Positions 8,677 through 17,494 of a DNA stretch of 64,000 nucleotides are shown here, one piece after another. The translations under genes were made by a program, and so were the position numbers. The stretch's first letter is position 1, and each line of letters opens with the position of its first letter. The notes under the pieces are model-generated. The model searched no databases. It was given only the letters and a program-made list of their open reading frames with translations, and was not told the DNA's origin. Source of the stretch: Parvibaculum sp. (lineage in GTDB: Bacteria; Pseudomonadota; Alphaproteobacteria; Parvibaculales; Parvibaculaceae); contig JAEPQD010000001.1 of NCBI GenBank assembly GCA_017642695.1, positions 2,330,316 to 2,394,315 of the forward strand, given 5' to 3'.

Positions 8677-10338
8677 TCAACCGCCGATCATCGCCCTGAG
8701 TTCGCGCCGCAACACCTTGCCGAGCGGGTTGCGCGGCAGCGCCTCCGCGAATTCGAGCCGTTCGGGCAGTTTATAGGCGGCGATATCGTTTTTCATGAGA
8801 TGCGCGCGGATGTCGTCCAGCGCCGGCTTCGCGCCGTCGGCCGGCACGGCGACGACGCAGATGCGTTCCCCCATCACCGGATCGGGATAGCCGACGACGG
8901 CGGCCTCCTTGATTTCGGGCAGCCCGGCAAGCAGTCCATCGATCTCGCCCGGCGAGATGTTCATACCGCCGCGAATGATGATGTCCTTCGCGCGTTCGAC
9001 GAAGCGGTAATAGCGGTTCTCCGGTCCGGCAATCTCGAAGACGTCGCCGGTGTGGAAGAAGCCATCATCATCGATGGCATCCGCAGGCCCGCCGCCGTCG
9101 CCGGCACGGAAGTATCCCGAGAAGAGTGTCGCACCCCTAATGAGAAGTTCGCCCGGACGTCCGGCCTCGGTGATTTCATCGCCGGTCTGAATGTCGGAGA
9201 GCTTCGTCTCGACGGCATCCGCAACCCTTGCGGGCCAGTCGAAACCCTCAACCCCGAAGCGGGGAAAGAACTGCGCGCGTTCTTCCGGATCGGGCACGTC
9301 GTCGGGGCCGGAAATAAGGCAGGTTCCCTCGTTCGATCCGAAAATGTTGACGATGGGAAGTCCGTATTGTTCCTGCCATGTCTTGACCATCCAGGGCGAA
9401 AGCGGCGCGGAACCGGAGCCGATGCTGCGTACCGCCGAGAAGTCGAGGCTCGCCATCAACTTCTCTTCCTTGAGAAGCAGGGTGAGCACAGCAGGCGGCG
9501 CGACCGTGTAGGCGATCTTCTCGCCGGTGAGCTGTTTCAGGAAGACCGGCAGGTCGAACGGGTGGTGCTGTACCAGTGTACCGCCGGTCAGCAGCCAGGG
9601 CATGAAGCAGCCGCCGATTGCCGCCATGTTGACGAGCGGGAAAGGATTCAGCACCGCGTCTCCCGGCTGCAGCTTCGCCGCATCTGCGCAGGCGACGCCC
9701 GCAATTGCCCAGTGATTGTGGCTGCGTGGAACACCCTTTGGCCGCGCCTCCGTGCCCGAGGTCCAGCAGATCGTCGCGGCTTCGTTTGCATCCGCCTTCG
9801 GAAGGGCATTGAGCCATGCCCGGTCGGCGGCGGGCCAATCCCTCTCTTCCATGACGAAGACATGAGCAAGGCCCGGCACCTTGTCCTTCAGCGCGGCAAA
9901 CATCACGCCGTGATCGTGGCCGCGGATCGTCCGCGCCGTGACGACGGCCTTGGCGCCAACGAAGGCGAGCACGTCGCCGAGTTCATGCGCACGCCACTGC
10001 ACGGGAAAGGGCGTGACGATGAGGCCGATCCGCCACGCCGCGAGATAAACCGCGACGAGATCGGCAGTGTTCGGCAGTTGCACCGCGAGAACGTCATTTT
10101 TCTTCAGTCCTGCGTCGAGGAGACCCGTCGCAATCCGGTCGGCGAAGTCGCGCAGTTCACGATAGGTGAGCCGCTTCGGTGCGCCGCCGTCGATCTCCTC
10201 CCGGTTCGGCGGATCGACGACCGCAAGTCTCTCCGGCGTCGCTTCGGCATTGGCGAGAAAGCGCTCGCTCGCTGTTTGCGTGCCCCACCATCCCGCCTTG
10301 GTATGGACGGTGATCTCTTCCATCGTTGCCAGGATCAT
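8677..10338 (-). CDS. AMP-dependent acyl-CoA synthetase
   Basis: A 553-residue ANL ligase. The P-loop region reads CWTSGTEARPKG, unusual in having Glu-Ala-Arg where most members have Thr-Gly-x. Later motifs are regular: FGSNEGT, FHTGDVFEI, the RAKDIIIRGGMNISPGEID hinge and the catalytic lysine in RNPLGKVLRREL. The family activates medium- or long-chain or aryl acids. I chose ATG 10338, preceded by GGGAGGAG, over the 10359 start. It is upstream of nothing on its strand and follows the nitronate monooxygenase-like gene, with which it may form a two-gene transcript. Confidence 0.88.
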   Translation of the reverse strand: MILATMEEITVHTKAGWWGTQTASERFLANAEATPERLAVVDPPNREEIDGGAPKRLTYRELRDFADRIATGLLDAGLKKNDVLAVQLPNTADLVAVYLAAWRIGLIVTPFPVQWRAHELGDVLAFVGAKAVVTARTIRGHDHGVMFAALKDKVPGLAHVFVMEERDWPAADRAWLNALPKADANEAATICWTSGTEARPKGVPRSHNHWAIAGVACADAAKLQPGDAVLNPFPLVNMAAIGGCFMPWLLTGGTLVQHHPFDLPVFLKQLTGEKIAYTVAPPAVLTLLLKEEKLMASLDFSAVRSIGSGSAPLSPWMVKTWQEQYGLPIVNIFGSNEGTCLISGPDDVPDPEERAQFFPRFGVEGFDWPARVADAVETKLSDIQTGDEITEAGRPGELLIRGATLFSGYFRAGDGGGPADAIDDDGFFHTGDVFEIAGPENRYYRFVERAKDIIIRGGMNISPGEIDGLLAGLPEIKEAAVVGYPDPVMGERICVVAVPADGAKPALDDIRAHLMKNDIAAYKLPERLEFAEALPRNPLGKVLRRELRAMIGG

Positions 10339-10376
10339 GCGCACTCCTCCCAAAGCCACCTGAGGAACTTCCGTCC

Positions 10377-11300
10377 CTATCTTTTCTTTGCCGCCTCGTA
10401 TTCTTCCCTGAGCCGTGCGACGAGACCTGCAACGTTCTCCACCCGGTCGATTGCCCCCACACCATGCCCCGCGGACCAGACCTGCGCCCAGCGCTTCGCG
10501 CCCGATTGCGGATCGGTGAAATCAATGTCGGGATTTTTCTCCATCGCGTCGAGGTCGTAGCCCGCCATCGCGATACTCGGTTTGAGCCAGTTCGCGGCAA
10601 CGCCGGTAATCGCGCGCGTGAGAATGAGATCGTTCACGGTCGAGGTAATCAGCATGTCGCGATAGGCCGGAGCAGCGAGACTTTCCTCGCAGGCGATAAA
10701 ACGCGTGCCCATATAGGCGAGATCGGCGCCGAGCACTTCCGCCGCGCGGATGCCTGCGCCATCCGTGATGCCTCCGCCGAGAATGACCGGTCCGTCGAAG
10801 AATTCGCGCACTGCCGGCACGAAGGAAAAGCCCGTCATGTTCCCTGTGTGCCCGCCTGCGCCCGCAGCGACGAGCACCAGACCGTCGACACCCGCTTCCG
10901 CCGCCTTCCTCGCGAAAGTGACCGAGTTCACATCCGCGAAGACGAGCCCGCCATAGGAATGCACACGCTCCACTATGGCACGTGGGCTGCCGAGGGCGGT
11001 GATGACGACAGGGGCCTTGTAGCGGATGATGAGGTCGAGATCCTCGTCAAGCCGCGTATTGGAACGATGGACCACGACATTCGCCGCCCAGGGCGCATCC
11101 GCCGCTCCGAGCCCGCTCACGATCCGGTCGAGCCACTCGTCGAGGTCGGCGACGGTCCGCGCGTTCGGCGTTGGGAACGTGCCTATTACGCCTTCCCGGC
11201 AGGCGGCAAGAACGAGTTTGGGTCCCGAGATCAGGAACATCGGCGCGGCGACCAGCGGCAGCTTCAGCCGCGTATGCCATTCTCCGATCCGCCTCGCCAT
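10377..11300 (-). CDS. Nitronate monooxygenase-like (2-nitropropane dioxygenase family) flavoprotein
   Basis: A 307-residue TIM-barrel FMN protein of the NMO/enoyl reductase-like family. LPLVAAPMFLISGPKLVLAA at the N-terminus and GLVLVAAGAGGHTG, the phosphate/FMN-binding loop, are diagnostic, as is GAGIRAAEVLGADLAYMGTRF. Characterised members oxidise alkyl nitronates; many paralogs in CoA-catabolic clusters have other, unknown roles. The start is set at ATG 11300, preceded by GGGGAGAA, instead of the distant upstream start. It lies 38 bp upstream of the acyl-CoA synthetase on the same strand. Confidence 0.85.
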   Translation of the reverse strand: MARRIGEWHTRLKLPLVAAPMFLISGPKLVLAACREGVIGTFPTPNARTVADLDEWLDRIVSGLGAADAPWAANVVVHRSNTRLDEDLDLIIRYKAPVVITALGSPRAIVERVHSYGGLVFADVNSVTFARKAAEAGVDGLVLVAAGAGGHTGNMTGFSFVPAVREFFDGPVILGGGITDGAGIRAAEVLGADLAYMGTRFIACEESLAAPAYRDMLITSTVNDLILTRAITGVAANWLKPSIAMAGYDLDAMEKNPDIDFTDPQSGAKRWAQVWSAGHGVGAIDRVENVAGLVARLREEYEAAKKR

Positions 11301-11366
11301 CCGGTTCTCCCCGTTTCTTTTTCGCAGATTACCAGCACCGGTCATTGGGACGCGAGGGCTGGAATT

Positions 11367-13202
11367 TCATTGCTCCAATTTGTCGTCGATCCACCATGTG
11401 CCGCTGCGATAGCCATAGAGCGAAGTTTCTTCGGGAACCTTCACTTTCTGCCACAGCGCCAACCATTGCTCCGGTTGATGGAACATCGGGATCATGTAAG
11501 CGCCCGAGAGAAGAACGCGATCCATCGCGCGCACGGCCGCCACAAAATCTTCACGTGTTTCGGCCTCCAGCATCGCATCGATCATGGCGTCGATGGCGGG
11601 CTCTTTCACGCCCATATAATTCCGAGTACCCGGCACATCAGCAGCGGCGGAACCCCAGTAGAAACTCTGCTCATTGCCGGGAGAGAGCGATGAAAACCAG
11701 CTATTGAATATCATGTCGAAATCGTAGTTGCTTCGTCGCTCCTGATACTGGCTTGGATCAACGTTGCGGACCTCGGCGCGCACACCAATGCGCTTCACCA
11801 TCCGGGAATAGGTGAGGGCAAGGCGCTCTTCTCCCGGTGTGGCCACCAATATCTCGAAGGAAAGAGGGCGGCCCGTCTCGATATGCGTCATGACACCGTC
11901 GCGGATTTGATATCCAGAGTCTTTCAGTTGTGCGATCGCTCGCGCCCTGTTTTTCCTGTCCTGTCCTTCGACGTCGCCTTCAGGCGCATGCCATCCCAGA
12001 TTCATGATCTCCGGAGTTACAGCATCCGGAAACGGAGCCAGTAGTTCGCGTTCCAATTCTCCGGCCGGACGGTCATGAGAGCCAAGTTCGGAGCCGTCGA
12101 AGAAACTTTCGGTCCGGACATAGGATCCGTAGTAAAGGTTCTTGTTCACCCATTCGAAATTGAAGAGCTGGATGAGCGCTTGACGTACGCGCTTGTCGGT
12201 GAACACCGGACGGCGCGTATTGAAGACCAGCGCGTACATTCCCGACGGCATGCCGCTTTCAAATGCTTCCTTTCGCACTTTGCCTGCACGCACCGCAGGA
12301 AAATTATAGTTCTGTGTCCAGCGTCCGGGGTCATCCTCTGGTCTGGCGTGATAGATGCCTCTCTTGAAAGCCTCGAAGGAGGCATTCGTGTCCCGGAAAT
12401 ATTCGTAGGTCACGAGATCGACATTGTTTTGACCCGTATTAACGGCCAGATCGATGCCCCAGTAACCTGTGTCGCGGCGATAAGTGATGCTGTTTCCAGG
12501 TTTCACCTTGTCCACAACATAGGGGCCGCTGCCGATCGGTATCTGAAAGCTGGCGGCGTTAAAGTCGCGCTTCTCGTAGACATGTTTCGGGATGATCGGC
12601 ATCAAGCCGATGATGAGCGGAATTTCCCGGTCACCATCGGGTGAGAATATGAACTTGATGGTGCGTTCTCCGGTACGCTCCATTCGTTCGACCTTGGAGT
12701 AATAGGTCTTGTAGTTCGGGCGGCCCATGTCGCGGAGCGTCTCAAGCGAATAGACAATATCGTCCACGGTGACGGGCTCGCCGTCTGAAAAACGGGCCTC
12801 TGGGTTGAGTGTGAAAGCCACCCAGCTCCGATCTCCCGCGACTTCAATGCTCTCGGCCAGCAATCCGTACAGCGTGAACGGTTCGTCATAGCCACGCGCA
12901 AGGAGGCTTTCGAAAACATGTTCCCGCAGTCCGAGAGCAGAAGTCCCTCGGACGATGAATGGGTTCAGGCTGTCGAAGGTGCCTGTCGCGCCATAGACGA
13001 TGGCGCCTCCCTTTGGAGCGGCAGGATTGACATAGTGAAAGTGTTCGAAGCCCTCCGGATATAGCGGCTCACCATGCATCGCTATCGCATGGGTGGGATC
13101 GGCGGCAGCCTCTTTCTCCACCGGGTTCGCGCCTGCGCTCCAGGTAATGAACGCCAGCACGGTGAATGCCGTCCAGCGGCTGATATGCAGTCCGGTTCGC
13201 AA
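11367..13202 (-). CDS. ABC transporter substrate-binding protein, family 5 (YejA-like)
   Basis: A 611-residue periplasmic binding protein for peptides or peptide-like compounds. A signal peptide of about 25 residues (WTAFTVLAFITWSAGA) precedes AIAMHGEPLYPEGFEHFHYVNP, the opening typical of YejA-type proteins, and the SBP_bac_5 core includes RFSDGEPVTVDDIVYSLETL. It starts at TTG with GAAGAGA upstream. No permease or ATPase gene (yejB/E/F) is next to it in the window, so it either works with components encoded elsewhere or is an orphan. YejA proteins serve microcin C or oligopeptide uptake. Confidence 0.88.
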   Translation of the reverse strand: MRTGLHISRWTAFTVLAFITWSAGANPVEKEAAADPTHAIAMHGEPLYPEGFEHFHYVNPAAPKGGAIVYGATGTFDSLNPFIVRGTSALGLREHVFESLLARGYDEPFTLYGLLAESIEVAGDRSWVAFTLNPEARFSDGEPVTVDDIVYSLETLRDMGRPNYKTYYSKVERMERTGERTIKFIFSPDGDREIPLIIGLMPIIPKHVYEKRDFNAASFQIPIGSGPYVVDKVKPGNSITYRRDTGYWGIDLAVNTGQNNVDLVTYEYFRDTNASFEAFKRGIYHARPEDDPGRWTQNYNFPAVRAGKVRKEAFESGMPSGMYALVFNTRRPVFTDKRVRQALIQLFNFEWVNKNLYYGSYVRTESFFDGSELGSHDRPAGELERELLAPFPDAVTPEIMNLGWHAPEGDVEGQDRKNRARAIAQLKDSGYQIRDGVMTHIETGRPLSFEILVATPGEERLALTYSRMVKRIGVRAEVRNVDPSQYQERRSNYDFDMIFNSWFSSLSPGNEQSFYWGSAAADVPGTRNYMGVKEPAIDAMIDAMLEAETREDFVAAVRAMDRVLLSGAYMIPMFHQPEQWLALWQKVKVPEETSLYGYRSGTWWIDDKLEQ

Positions 13203-13424
13203 ACGTTCGTCTCTTCAACTTTGCGCCGCGCAGGCGCGGATTGGTTAAGACGCCAAGCGTTAAGCAATTCCCCGGATTTTTCAAAGATTCCCGGTGCCTT
13301 GTTTATGCCGAAATGCGAGGGTACGGCTCTTGGCCAGCTAAGTGATCGGCATGTTTAGTGTGAAATTTGGTCGGTCAACGGTATCTGAAGTATGTTTGCC
13401 CAATCTCCCGAAAGGATTTCGATC

Positions 13425-13976
13425 ATGTCATTTCGACGCTTGTTTTCCGGCGTCGCGGCTGCGGCGTTCGTTGCGATTTCCGGGCTCGTTCCGGTTCAGG
13501 CGCAGGAGGCGGCCGGCTCAGACGCCAAGGTCCAGAACTTCGGTAGCTGGAGCACACGCTGCGAAACAGCCGATTCGGGCAAGGAACAGTGCCATGCCTT
13601 CGTCGATGTTCGCATCGGCGACGAAAAGCAGCGAGTCGCCTATCTGGGAATCGGCTACAGCCCGAAGGACGTGGATAAGGACGGCGATCAGGACCTCTTC
13701 ATGTTTGCGATCACGCCGCTCGGAACATTCCTGCCTGCCGGAATCACGTGGTCGGTCGACGGTGCCGAACCGTTCGGCCAGCAATACATGTATTGCTTGC
13801 CGGGTGGCTGCCAGACCGAAATTCTTCTGACCGACGAACGGCTCAAGAGCATCAAGGCCGGCAAGGAAATGGAAGTGCTCTTTCGTATCGTCGGCAAGGG
13901 CGAAGTGAAAGTGCCGGTCAAGCTGGACGGTGTGACGAATGCCATAGCGGCGGTCCCGGCGCCACCGAAGTCCTGA
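13425..13976 (+). CDS. Invasion-associated locus B (IalB) family protein
   Basis: A 183-residue exported protein. A Sec signal of about 25 residues ends VPVQAQ. The mature part has the IalB layout: FGSWSTRCE, EQCHAFVDVR, then the paired cysteines in MYCLPGGCQTEILL. The family was first described in Bartonella and is widespread in alphaproteobacteria, where its cellular role is unclear and not necessarily linked to invasion. ATG 13425 is chosen because GAAAGGA lies just upstream and the signal peptide begins there. It converges with the acyltransferase gene with an 8-bp gap. Confidence 0.88.
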   Translation: MSFRRLFSGVAAAAFVAISGLVPVQAQEAAGSDAKVQNFGSWSTRCETADSGKEQCHAFVDVRIGDEKQRVAYLGIGYSPKDVDKDGDQDLFMFAITPLGTFLPAGITWSVDGAEPFGQQYMYCLPGGCQTEILLTDERLKSIKAGKEMEVLFRIVGKGEVKVPVKLDGVTNAIAAVPAPPKS

Positions 13977-13984
13977 GTGGTGGT

Positions 13985-14707
13985 CTAGTCGGTATTCCTG
14001 GGTGAGAACACGCTTCGGAGCCATCCGAAAGTCGTGTTCTCCCTGAGAATATACCGCATCAGGTTATCCATATCCTTTTCAAGCTTGTCGGGGTCGGCGA
14101 AAAGCGCGGCCCTGGTGCGAAAGTCTCTGGTCAGATCGAGCTCGCGTACCACGCGTGCGGGATTACCCGCTGCTATGCAGTTCGCGGGAATGTCGGTCAT
14201 CACGACGGCGCCTGCACCGATGATACTGTTTTCGCCGATCTTCACGCCCTTGCCGATGATGACCCTCACGCCAAGCCAGACATTCTCGCCGATATGGATT
14301 GGACGATGCTTTTCAAGTTCGGCGGTCCGGTCGTAGGTGTCGTGCCAGTCCGAATCCGAGATGTAGCAACCACTGGCCATCATCGTGTTGCTGCCGATGG
14401 TGATGCGTTCGGATGAAACGATGTGTGTTCCAGGACTTATCAGCACGTGATCGCCGATATCGATGCGGCCTTCACGCTCACCCGTTCGCCATGTCGCAAG
14501 CCGGACGAGGTTTCCCCGAGACGCATGAAGGTGAAGATGCGCGCCCGCGGTTATTCCTCCCCCCCAGATTTCGATATTGCGAGGACAGGATACATCGACG
14601 CCCGGCCCAATCGCGTCAAAGGCGGGCAGGATGAACCGGTTTACATAGAATCGGTTCCAGCCATCAATGATCCGGCGGATGAAATATGTCCGTCTGTCCC
14701 GCCGCAT
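13985..14707 (-). CDS. Hexapeptide-repeat acyltransferase (LbH fold)
   Basis: A 240-residue left-handed beta-helix acetyl/acyltransferase. Repeating [LIV]-G-x4 units are visible from about residue 75 to 190 (DIGDHVLISPGTHIVSS, TIGSNTMMASGCYI, HIGENVWLGVRVIIGKG, KIGENSIIGAGAVV), ending with the usual AAGNPARVVREL. The proposed catalytic His lies in the SDWHDTYD loop. The N-terminus is basic and amphipathic. Such enzymes acetylate sugars or polysaccharide precursors; the acceptor is unknown and no glycan operon is nearby. Confidence 0.85.
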   Translation of the reverse strand: MRRDRRTYFIRRIIDGWNRFYVNRFILPAFDAIGPGVDVSCPRNIEIWGGGITAGAHLHLHASRGNLVRLATWRTGEREGRIDIGDHVLISPGTHIVSSERITIGSNTMMASGCYISDSDWHDTYDRTAELEKHRPIHIGENVWLGVRVIIGKGVKIGENSIIGAGAVVMTDIPANCIAAGNPARVVRELDLTRDFRTRAALFADPDKLEKDMDNLMRYILRENTTFGWLRSVFSPRNTD

Positions 14708-14777
14708 TTGGAAAAGTCCCTTGTCGTCATGCCGGGCACATTGGCCGCTGGCAATTGACTAGCACACGGATAGGGGA

Positions 14778-15110
14778 TCAGTGTGCCGATTTCGTGCGAA
14801 CGGCATAGTAGCCGTCCTTGAGGGGACCGAAGAGTTCCGGCACTTGGGGATGACGTACCGGCTCGCCCGATTCATCCGGCAGCAGGTTCTGCTCCGAGAC
14901 ATAGGCGACATATTCGGTCTCCGAGTTCTCGGCGAGGAGATGATAGTAAGGCTGGTCCTTACGAGGACGAACCTCCTCGGGAATGGAAAGCCACCAGTCT
15001 TCGGTATTGTTGAATGTAGGGTCGACGTCGAAGATCACTCCCCGGAAGGGGTAGAACCTGTGACGGACGACCTGACCGATCCTGAATTTGGCCTCGCGAT
15101 TAACTTGCAT
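14778..15110 (-). CDS. hspQ: Heat shock protein HspQ
   Basis: A 110-residue protein of the HspQ/YccV-like family. The domain FRIGQVVRHRFYPFRGVIFDVDP, EDWWLSIPEE, PYYHLLAE and YVAYVSEQNL covers almost the whole protein, as in E. coli HspQ. HspQ was reported as a hemimethylated oriC-binding protein and later as a specificity enhancer for Lon protease. No heat-shock operator is obvious in the short upstream gap. It stands alone, divergent from the Old Yellow Enzyme gene. Confidence 0.9.
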   Translation of the reverse strand: MQVNREAKFRIGQVVRHRFYPFRGVIFDVDPTFNNTEDWWLSIPEEVRPRKDQPYYHLLAENSETEYVAYVSEQNLLPDESGEPVRHPQVPELFGPLKDGYYAVRTKSAH

Positions 15111-15268
15111 GACCAGTTTTTGCTTCGCAATACATCACTTACCCTAACAGCTTGATGGAACAGCCGAAAACCCCTCCCCGCAAGGAGGACGGCGTTTCGG
15201 GATTGCCATTCCCGCCCGAACACCCAATATGGCGCAAATCGCCATTTTGCAACCTCGGGAGACACCAT

Positions 15269-16375
15269 ATGAGCAGGCCGGTTGAGCCCCTGTTCGAACC
15301 TTTCACCTTCAATGGGCTAACGCTGCCGAATCGGATCGTCATGGCACCCATGACGCGCTCGAAGTCACCGAACGGCATTCCGGGCGCCGATGTGGCCGCC
15401 TATTACAGGCGCCGCGCCGAGGCCGAAACGGGCCTCATCATCACCGAAGGGACCACGGTCAATACGCCCGTTGCATCGGGTGATCCCAACGTGCCCAAGT
15501 TCTGGGGCGAGGACTCGCTCAAGGGCTGGAAGCGCGTCGTCGAGGAAGTGCATGGCGTTGGCGGAAAGATAATGCCGCAGATATGGCACATGGGCATGAT
15601 GCGCAACCCGGCGAAATCGACACATCCTGATCTTCAGAGCCACGGGCCGTCCGGTCTTATGATGCCGGGAAAACAGCATTCCGAGCCGATGACGAAGGAA
15701 GAGATTCGCCAGACAGTTGAGGCTTTCGGCAGGGCAGCCGCTGATGCGCGCGAAGCAGGCTTCGACGGTGTCGAGGTCCATGGTGCGCACGGCTACATCA
15801 TAGATCAGTTCTTCTGGGACGGCACCAATCTGCGCAACGACGAATATGGCGGTGCCGAACTGGTCGCCCGTTCACGTTTCGCCGTCGAGATCGTCGAGGC
15901 GATCCGCCGCGAGGTGGGCGATGACTATCCGCTCATCTTCCGCTTCTCGCAGTGGAAGCAGCAGGATTTCTCGGTGAAGATGGCGCCGACGCCGGACGCA
16001 CTTGCGGCCTTCCTGAAGCCGCTCTCCGATGCGGGCGTTGATATGTTCCATTGCTCGCAGCGTCGTTTCTGGGAGCCCGAGTTTGAAGGTTCGGATCTTA
16101 ATCTCGCGGGCTGGGCGAAGAAGCTCACCGGCAAGCCGTCGATGACAGTCGGCAGTGTCAGCCTCTCTGGCGAGTTCATCGCCTCATTCGCCGGCGAAGC
16201 CTCCGAGGCGACGGGCATCGACGATCTCATCGAGCGTCTGGAAGCTGGCGAGTTCGATCTTGTCGCCGTCGGCCGTGCGTTGCTGGTCGACCCGGCATGG
16301 GCCCGCAAGGTTCACACGGGGGCCTTCGATCAGCTCATGCCGTTCAAGCCGGAAGCGCTCGCGACGCTTTCCTGA
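15269..16375 (+). CDS. NADH:flavin oxidoreductase, Old Yellow Enzyme family
   Basis: A 368-residue FMN-dependent TIM-barrel ene-reductase. The N-terminal LFEPFTFNGLTLPNRIVMAPM, the substrate loop with VEVHGAHGYIIDQFFWDGTN and the FMN phosphate site near the C-terminus (DLVAVGRALLVDP) are typical. The family reduces alpha,beta-unsaturated carbonyls, nitro compounds or similar electrophiles. ATG 15269 has TCGGGAGA just upstream; the longer frame from 15152 has no such support. It ends 6 bp from the convergent CoA lyase. Confidence 0.9.
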   Translation: MSRPVEPLFEPFTFNGLTLPNRIVMAPMTRSKSPNGIPGADVAAYYRRRAEAETGLIITEGTTVNTPVASGDPNVPKFWGEDSLKGWKRVVEEVHGVGGKIMPQIWHMGMMRNPAKSTHPDLQSHGPSGLMMPGKQHSEPMTKEEIRQTVEAFGRAAADAREAGFDGVEVHGAHGYIIDQFFWDGTNLRNDEYGGAELVARSRFAVEIVEAIRREVGDDYPLIFRFSQWKQQDFSVKMAPTPDALAAFLKPLSDAGVDMFHCSQRRFWEPEFEGSDLNLAGWAKKLTGKPSMTVGSVSLSGEFIASFAGEASEATGIDDLIERLEAGEFDLVAVGRALLVDPAWARKVHTGAFDQLMPFKPEALATLS

Positions 16376-16381
16376 TCGGGG

Positions 16382-17425
16382 TCAGAAACCGTAGGCCTTG
16401 GCGAGGTCGGGATCCTTCTCGGCCACCCGCTTCGCCAGATCTACGATGACCTTGGCCTGTTTCCAGGTCGCATCGTCCTGCATCTTGCCGTCGATCATGG
16501 CGACGCCCGTGCCGTCAGGCATTGCATCCAGAATCTTTTTCGCGAAGATCACTTCGTCCGGATCGGGACTGAAGACGCGCTTTGCGATCGCGACCTGGTT
16601 CGGATGCAGCGACCAGGCGCCGACACAGCCCATCAGGAATGCATTGCGGAATTGCTGCTCGCACGCTTCCTGATCCTGGATGTCGCCAAAGGGGCCGTAG
16701 AAGGGGCGGATGTCGTTCGCGACGCAGGCGTCGACCATCTTCGCGAAAGTATAGTGCCAGAGATCCTGTTGCGCGGCGATGCGCGGGCTTCCGTCTTCCT
16801 TCGGGTCTTCCAGCACACGATAGAAGGGATGTCCGCCGCCGACCCGGGTCGTCTTCATCTTGCGCGAGGCGGCGAGGTCGGCCGGCCCGAGACTCATGCC
16901 ATGCATCCGCGGCGAGGCGCAGGCGATCTCCTCGACATTCTTCACGCCTTGCGCCGTCTCCAGGATGGCATGAATGAGAAGTGGTTTCTTGAGTCCGTGC
17001 TTCGCCTCAAGTTGCGCCAGCAACTGGTCGAGATAGTGAATGTCCCATGGGCCCTCGACCTTGGGCAGCATGATGACGTCGAGCTTGTCGCCGATTTCGG
17101 CCACCAGCTGCATTATGTCATCCAGTACCCACGGGCTGTTCAGCGGATTGATCCGTACCCAGAACCCTGTCGTGCCGAACTCATGCGCCTTGCCGACTTC
17201 GATCACGCCCTGTCGTGCCGCGTCTTTCGCATCGGCCGGGATCGCATCCTCGAGATTACCGAGCAGCACATCGACTTGCGGGATCATGTCGCCGACTCGC
17301 GCCCGCACCTTCTCGTTGTGCCCGGGGAAGAAATGGATCATCCGTTCGAGTGCGATAGGGAGCTCCCGGTACGGGTTCGGAGCCCCCGCCGCGAGCGGCT
17401 TGTAAAAGTTCGATGGCAGTTTCAT
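16382..17425 (-). CDS. HpcH/HpaI-type CoA ester lyase, malyl-CoA lyase-like
   Basis: A 347-residue member of the CitE/malyl-CoA lyase family (Mg2+-dependent TIM barrel). [17 protein letters not shown] holds the acidic metal/substrate loop. [28 protein letters not shown] and [20 protein letters not shown] follow beta-methylmalyl/malyl-CoA lyase, and the length fits. It would cleave (methyl)malyl-CoA to glyoxylate and acetyl- or propionyl-CoA, or work in reverse. It heads a same-strand run after an MFS carrier and a gamma-carbonic anhydrase, hinting at C4/C2 acid metabolism (inference). Confidence 0.85.
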   Translation of the reverse strand: MKLPSNFYKPLAAGAPNPYRELPIALERMIHFFPGHNEKVRARVGDMIPQVDVLLGNLEDAIPADAKDAARQGVIEVGKAHEFGTTGFWVRINPLNSPWVLDDIMQLVAEIGDKLDVIMLPKVEGPWDIHYLDQLLAQLEAKHGLKKPLLIHAILETAQGVKNVEEIACASPRMHGMSLGPADLAASRKMKTTRVGGGHPFYRVLEDPKEDGSPRIAAQQDLWHYTFAKMVDACVANDIRPFYGPFGDIQDQEACEQQFRNAFLMGCVGAWSLHPNQVAIAKRVFSPDPDEVIFAKKILDAMPDGTGVAMIDGKMQDDATWKQAKVIVDLAKRVAEKDPDLAKAYGF

Positions 17426-17494
17426 GACAGTCCCTGGGGATTACGAGGATTGCGGCAGTCTAGCGGGGGTGGTTTCGCAAATCCATGAACGATT

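Noticed and set aside
8800..10560. A 586-codon plus-strand frame
   Set aside because: It is antisense to the acyl-CoA synthetase, whose P-loop, hinge and catalytic Lys are intact.
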